This document shows, in pieces, positions 50,430 through 60,090 of a stretch of 64,000 bases of DNA. The notes under the pieces were generated by a model. It was not told the DNA's origin. It did not search any database and saw only the letters and a program-made list of their open reading frames with translations. The stretch lies in the NCBI GenBank assembly GCA_016744855.1, contig JADGDO010000006.1, positions 14,814 to 78,813 of the forward strand. Direction: 5' to 3'. Source of the DNA: Candidatus Fermentibacteraceae bacterium. GTDB taxonomy: Bacteria; Fermentibacterota; Fermentibacteria; Fermentibacterales; JCC-6. Numbering within the stretch: the stretch's first letter is position 1; every line of letters starts with the position of its first letter. The position numbers and the translations under genes were made by a program.

Positions 50430-51490
50430 GTTTTTCAAGACTTCTTCTTCTTACAAAAAAGGATTTAAAAGCCTGCCCCAGGTCACCAGTTGCTCTATGG
50501 ATTCTTTTGATGCCTCTTCTGGTTACATTTTTTATTCAAGTTGTTTTCCCATCTATTTTCCAACCGGAACCGGTTCTCGGTATCTACACTGCCTCTGAAT
50601 CCGTAATTGCTGCAAATCTCGCATCCATCGAAGAAATCAAGGTTGTTTTTGAAGATGAAGCTCGTCTTGTAGATATGGTGCAAAGCGGGTCAGTAGATGC
50701 TGCTTTGTTTATCTCTGATACATTTGAGGATTCCGTGCTATCGGGTGAAAGACCAGAGCTTCGTTTTATGGCTTCTGAAAAGGGAGTTCAGATTAACAGT
50801 GGTATTCTGCTTCTTGTTGTTATGGATGAGTTAAGAATTCTTGAAGGTAGCGATCTCCCTGTTACAGTAACTGTCACAACACCGGATTATTTGGAACAGG
50901 CTCCTCTTGCAGAGAGAATAGTACCATCAATGATTCTTATCGTGATGATGGTTAGCGGAATTTTCATTCCGGCATTCATGCTGGTTCAGGAAAAAGAACA
51001 GGGAACTCTGAGTGCACTTCTTTCAACTCCTGCATCCCTGAAGGAAGTTCTTTTTGCGAAAGGGCTTCTTGGATTTTGCCTGACTATCCCAATAACTTTT
51101 ATCACTCTTGCTTTAAATGGAATAAGAGGATTTGATGTTTTCGCTCTTCTTATCTGTTTCGCAGTTGGCACGGTTGTATGCAACAGCGTGGGTCTGATTT
51201 ATGGCACACTGGCCCGTGACACAAAATCTCTTTACACCATGGTTAAGAGTCTGAACATTATTCTCGCTGCGCCGGTTTTGTTCTACATTTTCCCCAGTTG
51301 GCCCGGGTGGGTTGCAAAGATTTTTCCTACCTACTGGTTTATGGAGCCAATATACAGAGTGGCTATGAATGGTGCTTCATTGCCCGATGTAGCAGCTCAG
51401 CTTTCTCTTGCGGTGATTTTTTCTCTATTGCTTGTGTTTTTAGCTGTTCATCTGGGTAAGAGAATGCAGCGATGTCTTGCTGAAGAGTGA
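50426..51490 (+). CDS. ABC-2 permease, second of two
   Basis: A 354-residue permease beginning at TTG 50426, which overlaps the upstream stop (TTGA). It has N-terminal 'LTKKDLKACPRSPVALWILLMPLLV', an extracytoplasmic domain (about 45-165), then 'VQEKEQGTLSALLSTPASLKEVLFAKGLLG' and five membrane helices ending 'FPTYWFMEPIYRVAM'. It is the last gene of the ATPase-permease-permease exporter. The convergent TetR gene follows after about 36 bp. Confidence 0.9.
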   Translation: MSFSRLLLLTKKDLKACPRSPVALWILLMPLLVTFFIQVVFPSIFQPEPVLGIYTASESVIAANLASIEEIKVVFEDEARLVDMVQSGSVDAALFISDTFEDSVLSGERPELRFMASEKGVQINSGILLLVVMDELRILEGSDLPVTVTVTTPDYLEQAPLAERIVPSMILIVMMVSGIFIPAFMLVQEKEQGTLSALLSTPASLKEVLFAKGLLGFCLTIPITFITLALNGIRGFDVFALLICFAVGTVVCNSVGLIYGTLARDTKSLYTMVKSLNIILAAPVLFYIFPSWPGWVAKIFPTYWFMEPIYRVAMNGASLPDVAAQLSLAVIFSLLLVFLAVHLGKRMQRCLAEE

Positions 51491-51526
51491 TCGGTTGTTA
51501 GAAATGGATTTACTTTGATCAGCTAT

Positions 51527-52186
51527 CTAGCACTCCCTGAGCAGCCCTTCAAGCAGGTACTTAGCAGACTTTCTGCATGACTCACTGAAGTCGGTCCTGA
51601 ATGATGCGAATGCTTCGTTGCGCATGACGATTCTCTGGGTTTCGGTGTGGTCCGTCATCTGGAAGAGCCCAATTGCTGAGACAATGTGCATGTTGAAGAA
51701 GGATGAAACATCTTCCGGACTCAGTTCCGGGTAAATGGATTGGATAACTTCGCCCATAGAGACTGAACCATCGAGAAGGAACCACTTGAAGCTCGTAAGA
51801 GATTCCACGGAAAGGTTCTTCTCAATCCTGGTAAAGAGTATGGAAAATAGCTTTATCAGTCTGAGATGCTTCAACAGAAGCCCTGTCCATATTTTAGCGA
51901 AGTCATCGGTAGAGTATCTTTCTACCGGTGTGAGGGTACTCAAGAGCTCCTTTATCCAGATGCCGTAATCATGCTTCAGCATTTCCAGGAAGAGTTCTTC
52001 CTTTGAACTGAAGTACTTATAGGTGTTTGATCTTGTGAATCCTGCTTCCCTGGCAATAGCCGCTATGGTTATATCATCATAACGGAACCTGTCGAAGAGT
52101 ACTTCAGCAGCTTCTATAAGAGTGTCGATACGGTTTTGCTTCTGCTTAAGGGTTCTGGCTCTCTGCCATGTCTCTTCAGATGTCAT
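51527..52186 (-). CDS. TetR-family transcriptional regulator
   Basis: A 219-residue TetR protein. The helix-turn-helix is 'LIEAAEVLFDRFRYDDITIAAIAREAGFTRSNTYKYFSSKEELF', with a C-terminal helical domain resembling the YcdC/AefR-type 'TetR_C' group. It lies downstream of an SDR gene on the same strand with about 55 bp between. A short dyad (53093-53103) upstream of the SDR is a candidate binding site, so it may control its own transcription unit. Its ligand is unknown. Confidence 0.92.
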   Translation of the reverse strand: MTSEETWQRARTLKQKQNRIDTLIEAAEVLFDRFRYDDITIAAIAREAGFTRSNTYKYFSSKEELFLEMLKHDYGIWIKELLSTLTPVERYSTDDFAKIWTGLLLKHLRLIKLFSILFTRIEKNLSVESLTSFKWFLLDGSVSMGEVIQSIYPELSPEDVSSFFNMHIVSAIGLFQMTDHTETQRIVMRNEAFASFRTDFSESCRKSAKYLLEGLLREC

Positions 52187-52240
52187 TCATCTCCAATCAT
52201 GCTCGTTGGAAGAATTAGCCACAGTATCGCCTTTGACAAC

Positions 52241-53062
52241 TTACTTCACTCCCATCTGCTGCTTCATGATGGAGTCGAGTGATCTGTCTGAGAGAAGAGG
52301 TTTCACCATGTAGAGCATTTTGCTGTCGGTGCCTACCCGGTATCTCGTCTTCGGTCTGGAGGCTGTTGCAGCATGATTTATAGCCTTCACCACGGGATCA
52401 GGTGAGGGGGCAGACGAGTACATCTTTCTGAAGCTATTTATAAAACCCTCAGCAATAATTTTATAAGCCTTAACATCTGGAATGGCTGAGAGACTGGCAT
52501 TTGCTGCCTTTTCGAAACCGGTATCGAATACACCTGGCTCTACGATTGATACATCAATTCCGAAACTCTTCACTTCCTGTCTCAGTGAATCTGAAATAGC
52601 CTCCACGGCGTGCTTTGTACCCGCATACCAGCCACCCAGTGGCATGCTGACTTTTCCAACGACAGAACTGATGTTTATGATCCTTCCTGAACCTCGGCTT
52701 CGCATGTGGGGGAGAACAGCCTGGGTAACACTGGTAAGACCGAACACGTTAACATCGAACTGTTTTTTTATGGCCTCTACAGGTGTGGTTTCTATAAAAC
52801 CATACTCTGCATAACCCGCATTATTTACAAGAACATCTATCTGCCCCTGCTCTTCAATTATCCTCTGTACACCTTCGGCAACGGAATCAGCATCTGTTAC
52901 ATCCATCCTGATAGCATGACCGCCCTTTGTCTCAAGGTCTTTCATTTTATCTACCCGCCTGGCGGCTCCGTAAACGATGTGACCATCTGAAATCATCTTC
53001 TCGGCTGTCAGTTTTCCAAATCCCGAGGAGGCTCCTGTTATCAGTACAGTAAGCTTCTTCAT
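52241..53062 (-). CDS. Short-chain dehydrogenase/reductase
   Basis: A 273-residue classical SDR from ATG 53062 (AAGGA upstream; an earlier in-frame ATG lacks a site). The cofactor motif TGASSGFG is at 9-16, 'NNAG' at about 80, catalytic Ser132/133 in 'INISSVVG', and Y146/K150 in 'YAGTKHAV'. An Arg after the glycine motif ('GAARRVDKM') suggests NADP(H). The C-terminal extension is of the DHRS or retinol-dehydrogenase-like kind that acts on lipophilic alcohols or ketones. Substrate unknown. Probably co-transcribed with the TetR regulator. Confidence 0.93.
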   Translation of the reverse strand: MKKLTVLITGASSGFGKLTAEKMISDGHIVYGAARRVDKMKDLETKGGHAIRMDVTDADSVAEGVQRIIEEQGQIDVLVNNAGYAEYGFIETTPVEAIKKQFDVNVFGLTSVTQAVLPHMRSRGSGRIINISSVVGKVSMPLGGWYAGTKHAVEAISDSLRQEVKSFGIDVSIVEPGVFDTGFEKAANASLSAIPDVKAYKIIAEGFINSFRKMYSSAPSPDPVVKAINHAATASRPKTRYRVGTDSKMLYMVKPLLSDRSLDSIMKQQMGVK

Positions 53063-53092
53063 CTTCTTAATTCCTTTCAATGAAGTATACAA

Positions 53093-53103
53093 GACATAGT
53101 GTC
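53093..53103. promoter_or_regulatory. Short dyad upstream of the SDR-TetR unit
   Basis: GACA-TAG-TGTC lies about 30 bases before the SDR start, close to a minus-strand TTGACA further upstream. Such a dyad just downstream of a promoter could be the operator for the adjacent TetR protein. It is short and may be chance. Confidence 0.3.
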
Positions 53104-53283
53104 ACTTATATGTAGTACTGATACTGAATTGTCAATAACTGACTGCAAGATAGAATTATAGATGCGATTATGGAAGTGTTATAATTCAGTCAAACATAGT
53201 GCAAGGACTTGCTATTCAAGGATAGGAGACGGGGCGTCAGCTAGTAATTGGATAGGTAAGATCGGAGAAGTTTTTTTTAAAAA

Positions 53284-53796
53284 TTAGTTGATAGAGATCC
53301 CTTCAGTTTGAATCCACCCTCTTATGTTCTCTCCAGAAGGACTGTCGTAGAGATCAACTTTGTACCATTCTGCGGTTAAACCCTCAATTGAAGCTGCTGA
53401 ATTCGCAGGGATAATGGTAAGCGGGGTTGAGGTAGTATCCTGATCAGGATAGACCGGTGTATCCATCTCTGTCATAGCATAGGAAACATCAGGCTTTGGA
53501 GCCCAGACTACCGGAAGAGAATCTGATTCTATGTTCTCATCAGGAGGTAACCACCGGTACCTGAAGCTGCAGGTATTGGCGGCTTGAGCTACTCCCGGAT
53601 CGAAACCAAGCCATCCGGCCTGAGTTCGTACTTCAACTATTAGAGAGTCACCCGGGATGATGGTTGACCAGATTGTAGAGTTAAGGTGCGGGCGGTAATA
53701 GACTTCCAGTGAATCAACGGCTGTGAACGCGATACCCGCGGCATTTACTGTGGGAATTGCGATAATCAGAAGCAATATTCCAAACAAATATTTCAT
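53284..53796 (-). CDS. Exported protein with two SH3-like segments
   Basis: A 170-residue protein with a signal peptide ('MKYLFGILLLIIAIPTVNAAG'). The first segment, 'VDSLEVYYRPHLNSTIWSTIIPGDSLIVEVRTQAGWLGFDPG', and the second, 'DTPVYPDQDTTSTPLTIIPANSAASIEGLTAEWYKVDL ... GWIQTEGISIN', both have the bacterial SH3 pattern of a strand, 'G', 'W.kv' and 'GWi'. Between them 'FRYRWLPPDE' is unrelated. Probably a periplasmic binding or cell-wall-associated protein. It is transcribed divergently from the glycan operon starting at 53924. No close family is recognised. Confidence 0.75.
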   Translation of the reverse strand: MKYLFGILLLIIAIPTVNAAGIAFTAVDSLEVYYRPHLNSTIWSTIIPGDSLIVEVRTQAGWLGFDPGVAQAANTCSFRYRWLPPDENIESDSLPVVWAPKPDVSYAMTEMDTPVYPDQDTTSTPLTIIPANSAASIEGLTAEWYKVDLYDSPSGENIRGWIQTEGISIN

Positions 53797-53923
53797 GGGA
53801 ATCCCCCTTTCCTATTGCTATATAATTTAAGAACTTTATATGCCTTGGTAAAGAAGCCTTTACCTGACCAGAAAAATATGAGATTATTGCGGAATACTTC
53901 AAACGCTTTCGGGATGGGGAAAA

Positions 53924-55336
53924 ATGAGAGTTACGCTTGTGTATCCCAGCTACGGGACTGAGCAGCATTCGCTGTATTTCCCTTTCGGACTGGCATATAT
54001 AGCATCGTCGCTGTTGAATGCAGGGCATGATGTTACCGTGGTTGACATGGAGGGTGATCACCTTTCTCAGCCTGAAGCTGTTCTGCGAACTGTTAATTCT
54101 TCTCCAGATGTGGTTGCGTTTGGTGGAATGGTGACCAGATTCAGGTTTGTCAAAGAACTTGCAATAGCTATTCGCAAAGAGATACCGAATGCGTTTATGA
54201 CAGCCGGCAACAGCGGTGTAACAACAGTTCCCGAAATTTACCTTCGGTCTTGCCAGCTTGATTGTGTTGTGCTCGGTGAGGGAGAGGTAACATCAGTTGA
54301 ACTTCTGGATTCCTTGCAGAAGAAAACCGACTGGCATGATGTGCCGGGAATTGCCTGGCTCGATACAGACGGGGTTTTAAAGAAGTCACCTCCTCGGGAA
54401 CCTGTCGCAGAACTTGACACACTGCCCTGGCCAGCATGGGATCTTTTTCCCATCGAGAACTATGTGTTCAGCATGGATCACAGGCAGAAGAAGGTCAGGC
54501 ATCTGGAGACTCTTGCAAGCAGAGGTTGCCCCTTTAACTGCGTCTATTGTTACAGAATCTATGGTCGCAGTGTCCGGAGAAGATCACCCGAGGCAATTGT
54601 GAATGAACTGGTTGAACTCGTCAAACGGTATGATATAAAATACACAGGTTTTCCCGATGACCTTTTTACAAGCGATAGAAAGTTTGTTATGGAAACCTGC
54701 TCTCTGATGAAAGAGAAGCTTCCCGGCATTAAGTGGTCCTGTCTCGGAAGAGTAAACACTGTAGACCGGGAAATGCTTGAAACAATGAAAGATGCCGGAT
54801 GCGACTGGATTTCCTACGGAATTGAATCCGGTTGCGACACAATGCTTGAGAAAATGCAACGCGGGGTCACTGCAAAGCAGTGCCTCGACGCAATAAAGCT
54901 TACTGAATCTGCTGGTATCCATGTCGAGGGCAGTTTTGTAATTGGAATGTTCGGTGAGACCCGTGATTCTGTAATGAAAACTGTTGAGTTCTGCCGACAG
55001 GCGGACATAACCGCACCTATGTTATTTGTTACACCATATCCTGGTACGGCAATATTCAATATGGCGATTGAAAAAGGACTAATAGGGGATGTCGAAGAAT
55101 TTCTCATGAAAATGAATGCTGCAGATGAACTGCTGGTGAATCTTACAGATTTTTCAGACAGAGAGTTGATTGAACTTCGTGATTGGGCACAGGGCACAAT
55201 CGGAAGAAGTTATCTCTTTAAGAAACCCTTTACCAGGATTCCTGCTCTATTGTGGAAGCACTTTAAATTGCATGGAGTCAAGGGCGTTCTTCACGATGTA
55301 AGAGCTTTTCTAACATCAATTCTTTCAAGAAACTGA
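53924..55336 (+). CDS. B12-binding-domain radical SAM enzyme, first of three
   Basis: A 470-residue protein. The N-terminal cobalamin-binding Rossmann domain ('VTLVYPSYGTEQHSLYFPFGLAYIASSLLNAGHDV', 'AFGGMVTRFR', 'VVLGEGE') is followed by a radical SAM domain with CxxxCxxC in 'RGCPFNCVYCYRIYG', 'FPDDLFTSDRKF' and 'SYGIESGCD'. Typical B12-type enzymes methylate unreactive carbons or rearrange rings on lipids, sugars and natural products. It opens the tight nine-gene glycan or glycolipid operon, 2 bases before the first GT39-like gene. No SPASM domain. Substrate unknown. Confidence 0.93.
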   Translation: MRVTLVYPSYGTEQHSLYFPFGLAYIASSLLNAGHDVTVVDMEGDHLSQPEAVLRTVNSSPDVVAFGGMVTRFRFVKELAIAIRKEIPNAFMTAGNSGVTTVPEIYLRSCQLDCVVLGEGEVTSVELLDSLQKKTDWHDVPGIAWLDTDGVLKKSPPREPVAELDTLPWPAWDLFPIENYVFSMDHRQKKVRHLETLASRGCPFNCVYCYRIYGRSVRRRSPEAIVNELVELVKRYDIKYTGFPDDLFTSDRKFVMETCSLMKEKLPGIKWSCLGRVNTVDREMLETMKDAGCDWISYGIESGCDTMLEKMQRGVTAKQCLDAIKLTESAGIHVEGSFVIGMFGETRDSVMKTVEFCRQADITAPMLFVTPYPGTAIFNMAIEKGLIGDVEEFLMKMNAADELLVNLTDFSDRELIELRDWAQGTIGRSYLFKKPFTRIPALLWKHFKLHGVKGVLHDVRAFLTSILSRN

Positions 55337-55338
55337 TT

Positions 55339-56661
55339 ATGACAAAAAGTGATGCTAATGTATGCGGAGTTAACCGAATTCTTACGCCATTGCTTCCCCG
55401 GGCAGCTCTCATTCTTTTCGCTGCTGTTATTCTTCCGAGAATGCTTCTGTTTTTTTACCTGGGTGGAGAATTACCTTCTCCTCCACGTGATCAGCCTCTC
55501 TATATTCGTATAGCAGGTCGATTAGCTGATGGTGAGGGATTTTCATTTTCAGCAGATCCAGGTCTGCTGAAAAACCTCTACACTACACTTGAAGACGATG
55601 GCCCCCTCTGGACGTCCAGAAGTGATTACGTTTTCGGATTGGCTCCTGTTGAAACACCAACGGCTGTTATGGAGCCCGGATACCCTGTTCTTCTCGGTAC
55701 ATTTTTTCGTTTATTCGGAGCGACCAGTGGAGCGGTTTTTTCTTTAAATCTTTTGCTTGCTCTGATCGGAGCATTTGCGGCACGGAAACTAATTATGGAT
55801 GTATGGGGAGCTCAGGCGGGTCTAATGGCTGCGCTATTCTGGGCCCTCTATCCACCCTACATCTACTACACCGCTTTTGCCATGGGTGAAACAGCTCATT
55901 TTACTATGCTCATGCTATCAACGCTTACAATTCTGTCAGCTGGCAGGGGGGATAGCCGTGGATTTCTTGCAGGAATCTCAATAGGTGTCTTTTTCCTTAT
56001 CCGTGCAACTGCTTTCTTCCTGATTCCACTGCAGCTGCTTTATCTTATCTGGAGAAAGAGATGGAAGGCTCTTGTTTACTATTCAGCGGGGTTCCTTATT
56101 GCTGTTTCTCCCTGGGTTGTACGAAACTGGATATCTCTGGGAGAACCTGTTCTAATGCCCACAAAAGGAGCTCTTAATCTTCTCAGCAGGAATGACCCTG
56201 AAATTCTAGCTGTTGAGGGGGTTAATGTTCCTGAAGATATCATAATTAATAACCCGGACCTGCTTCAATATCCTTCTATTGATTCCATCCCTGGGGAACT
56301 TGCCAGGAACAGGGCTCTCAGCGAAGCTGGTAGAAAATTTGTTCTCAGTAATCCTGAACTAATGTTCTGGCTTATGAAAAACAGGGCTGCCGGTTTCCTT
56401 GCCCCGGGGGGTAGCACATTAGGCTCTAGAGGATTGCTTGCGGGTCTTATCATATACCCGATAATGCTTTATGGTTTTATCGGCCTCTGGCGTAACCGAT
56501 ATCATCCCGAGTCTGTATTTCTCTTCGCGCTGTTTGTTTTGTATCTTCTGGTGCATATTTTGGCACACGGTGGTGTTAGGTACCGGTTGCCGGTGGATTC
56601 AGTATTTCTTTTAGGGGCTGCTATGGGAACTTGGGGAACTTGTTGCGGGGGGCGTAAATAG
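55339..56661 (+). CDS. Polytopic GT-C glycosyltransferase (GT39/ArnT-like), first of two
   Basis: A 440-residue membrane protein with about 10 helices. The first extracytoplasmic loop carries an acidic pair region ('GGELPSPPRDQPLYIRIAGRLADGEGFSF'), and 'METPTAVMEPGYPVLLGTFFRLFG'-type sequence follows, as in dolichyl- or undecaprenyl-phosphate-sugar transferases. 'LSAGRGDSRGFLAGISIGVFFLIRATAF' and 'WVVRNWISLGEPVLMPTKGALNLL' are characteristic of this superfamily. It would move a sugar from a polyprenyl carrier to a lipid or protein on the outer face of the inner membrane. The acceptor is unknown. Confidence 0.87.
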   Translation: MTKSDANVCGVNRILTPLLPRAALILFAAVILPRMLLFFYLGGELPSPPRDQPLYIRIAGRLADGEGFSFSADPGLLKNLYTTLEDDGPLWTSRSDYVFGLAPVETPTAVMEPGYPVLLGTFFRLFGATSGAVFSLNLLLALIGAFAARKLIMDVWGAQAGLMAALFWALYPPYIYYTAFAMGETAHFTMLMLSTLTILSAGRGDSRGFLAGISIGVFFLIRATAFFLIPLQLLYLIWRKRWKALVYYSAGFLIAVSPWVVRNWISLGEPVLMPTKGALNLLSRNDPEILAVEGVNVPEDIIINNPDLLQYPSIDSIPGELARNRALSEAGRKFVLSNPELMFWLMKNRAAGFLAPGGSTLGSRGLLAGLIIYPIMLYGFIGLWRNRYHPESVFLFALFVLYLLVHILAHGGVRYRLPVDSVFLLGAAMGTWGTCCGGRK

Positions 56662-58034
56662 TGAGAAAATACAAACGAATTCTGTTCGTTTTTCCAGAGA
56701 CCAGATATCCTTCAGGACAGCCTTCTCTAGGCATTGCAATGCTATCAGCCATAGCAAAAGAATGCAGTGCTGAAACTGCTCTTTGTGATATGTCTTTTCA
56801 GAAAAAACCATTTGAACATCTTGCAGAACTGCTTGAAGAATTTAAACCGGATGCTGTTTCAATCACCGTTGTGACTCCCCAGATAAAAGACACTCTCCAA
56901 GCATGTGAAGTTATCAGAAAGTATGCCGGAGATGTATATCTGATGATAGGCGGGCCTCATCCTACTGTGCTTCCTGTTGAAACACTCGAAACTACCGGTG
57001 CTGATCTTGTTTATTCAGGCGAAGGTGAGATTGCCTTCAAGAGAATTATTGAAGGAACTGATCCAGCTGAAATACCCGGGGCTTGCTTTATGAAAGATGG
57101 CAGTGCCATTCTGGTTCCAGGAAAGCTGCTTGTTAACGATCTCGATTCTCTGCCACTCCCTGACAGGGATATTTTCGACATGAATAGATATTTTGAGACA
57201 TGGTATTCCATGGATAGGGTTGATCCCTCTTTAAAGGGCACCACCATCATGGGAACACGCGGATGTCCCTATACCTGCACATTTTGTCAGCCTACCTTGT
57301 CAGAAATATTCGGAAAAAAAATGCGGAAGCGTTCTCCCGAATCGATAATTCAGGAGCTGAAACAGCTTGTAGAGGATTACTCAATAGATGCTTTCATGTT
57401 TGAGGATTCCACATTTATTATCGATCATAAGTGGGTTACCGATATCTGTTCACTCATGATAAGTGAAGGTCTTAAGTTGCGCTGGTGTTGCAATGTGAGG
57501 GCTGATCTGCTTACAGAAGATCTTCTTGAAAGCATGGTTAACGCAGGTCTTTCCAAGGTTAACATGGGAGTTGAATCAGCTTCTCAGAGAGTTCTGGATG
57601 ACATATACAGAAAAGGTATCACTGTTGAGGGTGTCCAAAGAGCTCTCAGAATGTGTCACTCAAAGGGACTTTTTGTTCAAGGTTATTTTATGCTTGGAGC
57701 ACCTGGTGAGACAATTGAAGAAATGAAGCTGACAATTGATTTTGCAGCAAAAGAGCCATTTGATGATGCACTTTTCGACATTACAACACCATTCCCGCAC
57801 ACCGAGCTCTGGGAAATGTCAAAAGAATTGATTGATTCTGATTATTCAGATTTTGATTGCTTCCATAAAAGTGTATACACCCTGAATGGAATTACACCGG
57901 AACAGATCGAGAAACTCAAGAAGAACGCTTTCTGGAAATTCTATGCCCATCCCGCAAGGATACTTAAGACCATTCGCACGGTTCTGGGACCCAGGAACTT
58001 CAAGCGGACCATGCTGAAGGTGAGGAGAGTATGA
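56661..58034 (+). CDS. B12-binding-domain radical SAM enzyme, second of three
   Basis: A 457-residue enzyme starting at GTG 56661, overlapping the upstream stop by 1 base. The cobalamin domain ('SLGIAMLSAIAKECSAETALCDM', 'MIGGPHPTVLPVETLE', 'LVYSGEGE') precedes CxxxCxxC in 'TRGCPYTCTFCQPTLSEIFG'. The radical SAM core continues with 'FEDSTFIIDHKWV' and 'NMGVESASQRVL'. It is similar to, but clearly distinct from, the other two in the operon. Its direct 4-bp overlap with the HpnK-like deacetylase resembles the HpnJ/HpnK pairing of hopanoid clusters, where a radical SAM enzyme reworks a sugar after deacetylation. Confidence 0.93.
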   Translation: MRKYKRILFVFPETRYPSGQPSLGIAMLSAIAKECSAETALCDMSFQKKPFEHLAELLEEFKPDAVSITVVTPQIKDTLQACEVIRKYAGDVYLMIGGPHPTVLPVETLETTGADLVYSGEGEIAFKRIIEGTDPAEIPGACFMKDGSAILVPGKLLVNDLDSLPLPDRDIFDMNRYFETWYSMDRVDPSLKGTTIMGTRGCPYTCTFCQPTLSEIFGKKMRKRSPESIIQELKQLVEDYSIDAFMFEDSTFIIDHKWVTDICSLMISEGLKLRWCCNVRADLLTEDLLESMVNAGLSKVNMGVESASQRVLDDIYRKGITVEGVQRALRMCHSKGLFVQGYFMLGAPGETIEEMKLTIDFAAKEPFDDALFDITTPFPHTELWEMSKELIDSDYSDFDCFHKSVYTLNGITPEQIEKLKKNAFWKFYAHPARILKTIRTVLGPRNFKRTMLKVRRV

Positions 58035-58762
58035 GAGAAATTATTGTAACCATTGATGATGGAGGGATGCATTCATCTGTTAATGCGGCTATTCAGAAGT
58101 GTATTGACTCAGGCAATGTGTCCAGAATCAGTATTATGGCTACCGGTGAAATGTTTACAGAAGCCAGCATGATGGCAATGATGAGCGGTGTACGCGTAGC
58201 CGCGCATCTTGATTGCTGCCAGGGACCGTTTCTTCTGGAGAAGAGTAATTTTCCTGATTCATTTTCCGGTTGGTTAAAGTCTGCAAATTCCCTTGCGGAA
58301 TCGGTCAGGGAAGAGTGGTCTGCCCAGATTGTTAGAATTCTCTCAACCGGTGGTGTTATTACTGCACTGGATAGTCACAAGCACCTTCATCACATACCCG
58401 CGTTACAGGACGTGATTGTTTCTCTTGCAAAAGAGTATGGGATACGAACCGTCAGAACTGCTCTTCTGCCCGATAAATACATGAGATTTCCAGCAGGGCT
58501 AAAATTGAATTCATTGGGTTGCGAACTCAAGGAGAAGCTTGATGCTCAGAATCTGGTCACATCTGACAGGATGCTTGGTTTCGGTAAGGCCGGAAAAATT
58601 TCTAAGAAGTACTTAAGCAAGTATACTTCGCTCTGCTCTGACGGCTCAACTGAGATTGTTATGCATCCGGCTACAGAGAATGTGTGGTCGTCCGGCCAGC
58701 AGGGAGAACTTGAACTGATAACCTCTGAATGGTTTGGTGACTGGTGCAGAGGAAAAGACTAG
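58031..58762 (+). CDS. ChbG/HpnK-family (YdjC-like) carbohydrate deacetylase
   Basis: A 243-residue deacetylase. The N-terminal metal motif is 'VTIDDGGMHSSVNAAI' (TxDD, with Gly where many members have Phe). 'VAAHLDCCQGP' contains the second-site His, and 'ALDSHKHLHHIPALQDVIV' is the family's DxHxHxH-type metal site. Members remove N-acetyl groups from GlcNAc-containing oligosaccharides or hopanoid glycolipids. It overlaps the radical SAM gene by 4 bp and the next membrane transferase by 19 bp, so it likely acts on the same glycoconjugate. Confidence 0.92.
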   Translation: MREIIVTIDDGGMHSSVNAAIQKCIDSGNVSRISIMATGEMFTEASMMAMMSGVRVAAHLDCCQGPFLLEKSNFPDSFSGWLKSANSLAESVREEWSAQIVRILSTGGVITALDSHKHLHHIPALQDVIVSLAKEYGIRTVRTALLPDKYMRFPAGLKLNSLGCELKEKLDAQNLVTSDRMLGFGKAGKISKKYLSKYTSLCSDGSTEIVMHPATENVWSSGQQGELELITSEWFGDWCRGKD

Positions 58763-60090
58763 AGTTTTACATTCTTCTCCTGGCTCTTCTTGCCAGGCTT
58801 GCAGTATTCGGGTTGGTAGCTTCCAGGGGATTCTTCATTATTGGTGAAGGCCAAGTTCAGGCTGATATTGCAGGAAACATTCTCTCCGGAAGAGGCTTGA
58901 TGCTCTCCGAGTCTATGTTTCATGATTCTGACCCCCGTAGGGATGCCAGACTTGCATTTTTCCGTGAAACAGGTGGTTTTTACGGCGTGATGCTTCCAGA
59001 GCAGCCTTCTTCTTTTCTAGTACCGGGATTCGCACTTTTTGAAGCCTTTATTTTCATGATTACCTCTCCCGGGAATCTTCTGGCTGTCGTCGGGATTCAG
59101 CTTCTGTTAGGTGTTCTAACCGTTTTTTGGGGTCTTCGCCTCGCCTCACGTTTTCTTTCAGGTCACTGGCTTACGGCTGCAGGTGTTTTCATGGCCCTTG
59201 ATCCATTCGAGCTTTACTACCAGACTGTTCCTGTAACACAAGCACTTTTTTCTCTGTTGTTTATCGGAGGATTGCTCTTATCCATTCGTTTCCTGGAGAA
59301 ACCGAAATTATCAAGAGGTCTCTACACAGGTTTGTTGTGGGGAGCTACATTCATGGTTCGCCCGGCAGCGCTTCCAATGATTGCCTGGCTGATTGTGGTA
59401 TCAGTTGCATTATGGAAATTCAGAAACAAAGTCATACCCGCCCTTCTACTGATGCTGCTTGCGTTTGGAGCTGTTTTAACTCCGTGGGTGCTTCGAAACA
59501 AAAGAACTATGGATCGTTATCAGCTTCTTCCACTTCAAGGTGGAGTTCAGATGTGGGAGTATAACGGCCGAGTATTTACCGATGCATTTCTGGATGAAGC
59601 CCCCGGTGCTAAAATGCTCTACGGCCCTGTTAGAAGCACTTGGCTTTCCCGGTTGAATAATCCTGAGTTATGTGAATTCCCAGAGTTCACAACAGAAAAT
59701 GAGTTTGAGAGAGACAGCGTGCTGAATGCCCGTCAATTCGAATTTATAAAAACAAATCCCGCAGTCTTTCTGCACCTATCTGCGTGCCGATTTGTTGAAT
59801 TCTTCAAACCCTTTCCCTTGAATCAATTTTCACCTTTTCATACTCTCGCGGGATTAGTTTCATTCTTCTGGATAGGTGTATTCTTCTTTAGCGGAATAGT
59901 ATTGCTTCTCGGCAGGGGATGGAAAGGTATTTTCATGGCTGGGGTGATAGCGGGATACATTTTTATGCATCTTCTTACAGCGTCAGGAACACCACACAGG
60001 GTTGCTCTTGATATTCCCCTGATGATTGCTTCACTTATCTCTGTGCGCTATTCCTTCATGAGATTCCAGAAAACGAAAGAATCAAAATGA
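58744..60090 (+). CDS. Polytopic GT-C glycosyltransferase (GT39/ArnT-like), second of two
   Basis: A 448-residue membrane protein with about ten helices. It shares with the first the order of features: a long first loop ('SRGFFIIGEGQVQADIAGNILSGRGLMLSESM'), 'LVPGFALFEAFIF', 'RGLYTGLLWGATFMVRPAALPM' and 'LTPWVLRNKRTMDRYQLLPLQGG'. Start is GTG 58744 inside the deacetylase gene; no strong ribosome-binding site is seen, which fits coupling to the upstream gene. It probably adds a second sugar from a polyprenyl-phosphate donor on the periplasmic side. Confidence 0.85.
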   Translation: MQRKRLEFYILLLALLARLAVFGLVASRGFFIIGEGQVQADIAGNILSGRGLMLSESMFHDSDPRRDARLAFFRETGGFYGVMLPEQPSSFLVPGFALFEAFIFMITSPGNLLAVVGIQLLLGVLTVFWGLRLASRFLSGHWLTAAGVFMALDPFELYYQTVPVTQALFSLLFIGGLLLSIRFLEKPKLSRGLYTGLLWGATFMVRPAALPMIAWLIVVSVALWKFRNKVIPALLLMLLAFGAVLTPWVLRNKRTMDRYQLLPLQGGVQMWEYNGRVFTDAFLDEAPGAKMLYGPVRSTWLSRLNNPELCEFPEFTTENEFERDSVLNARQFEFIKTNPAVFLHLSACRFVEFFKPFPLNQFSPFHTLAGLVSFFWIGVFFFSGIVLLLGRGWKGIFMAGVIAGYIFMHLLTASGTPHRVALDIPLMIASLISVRYSFMRFQKTKESK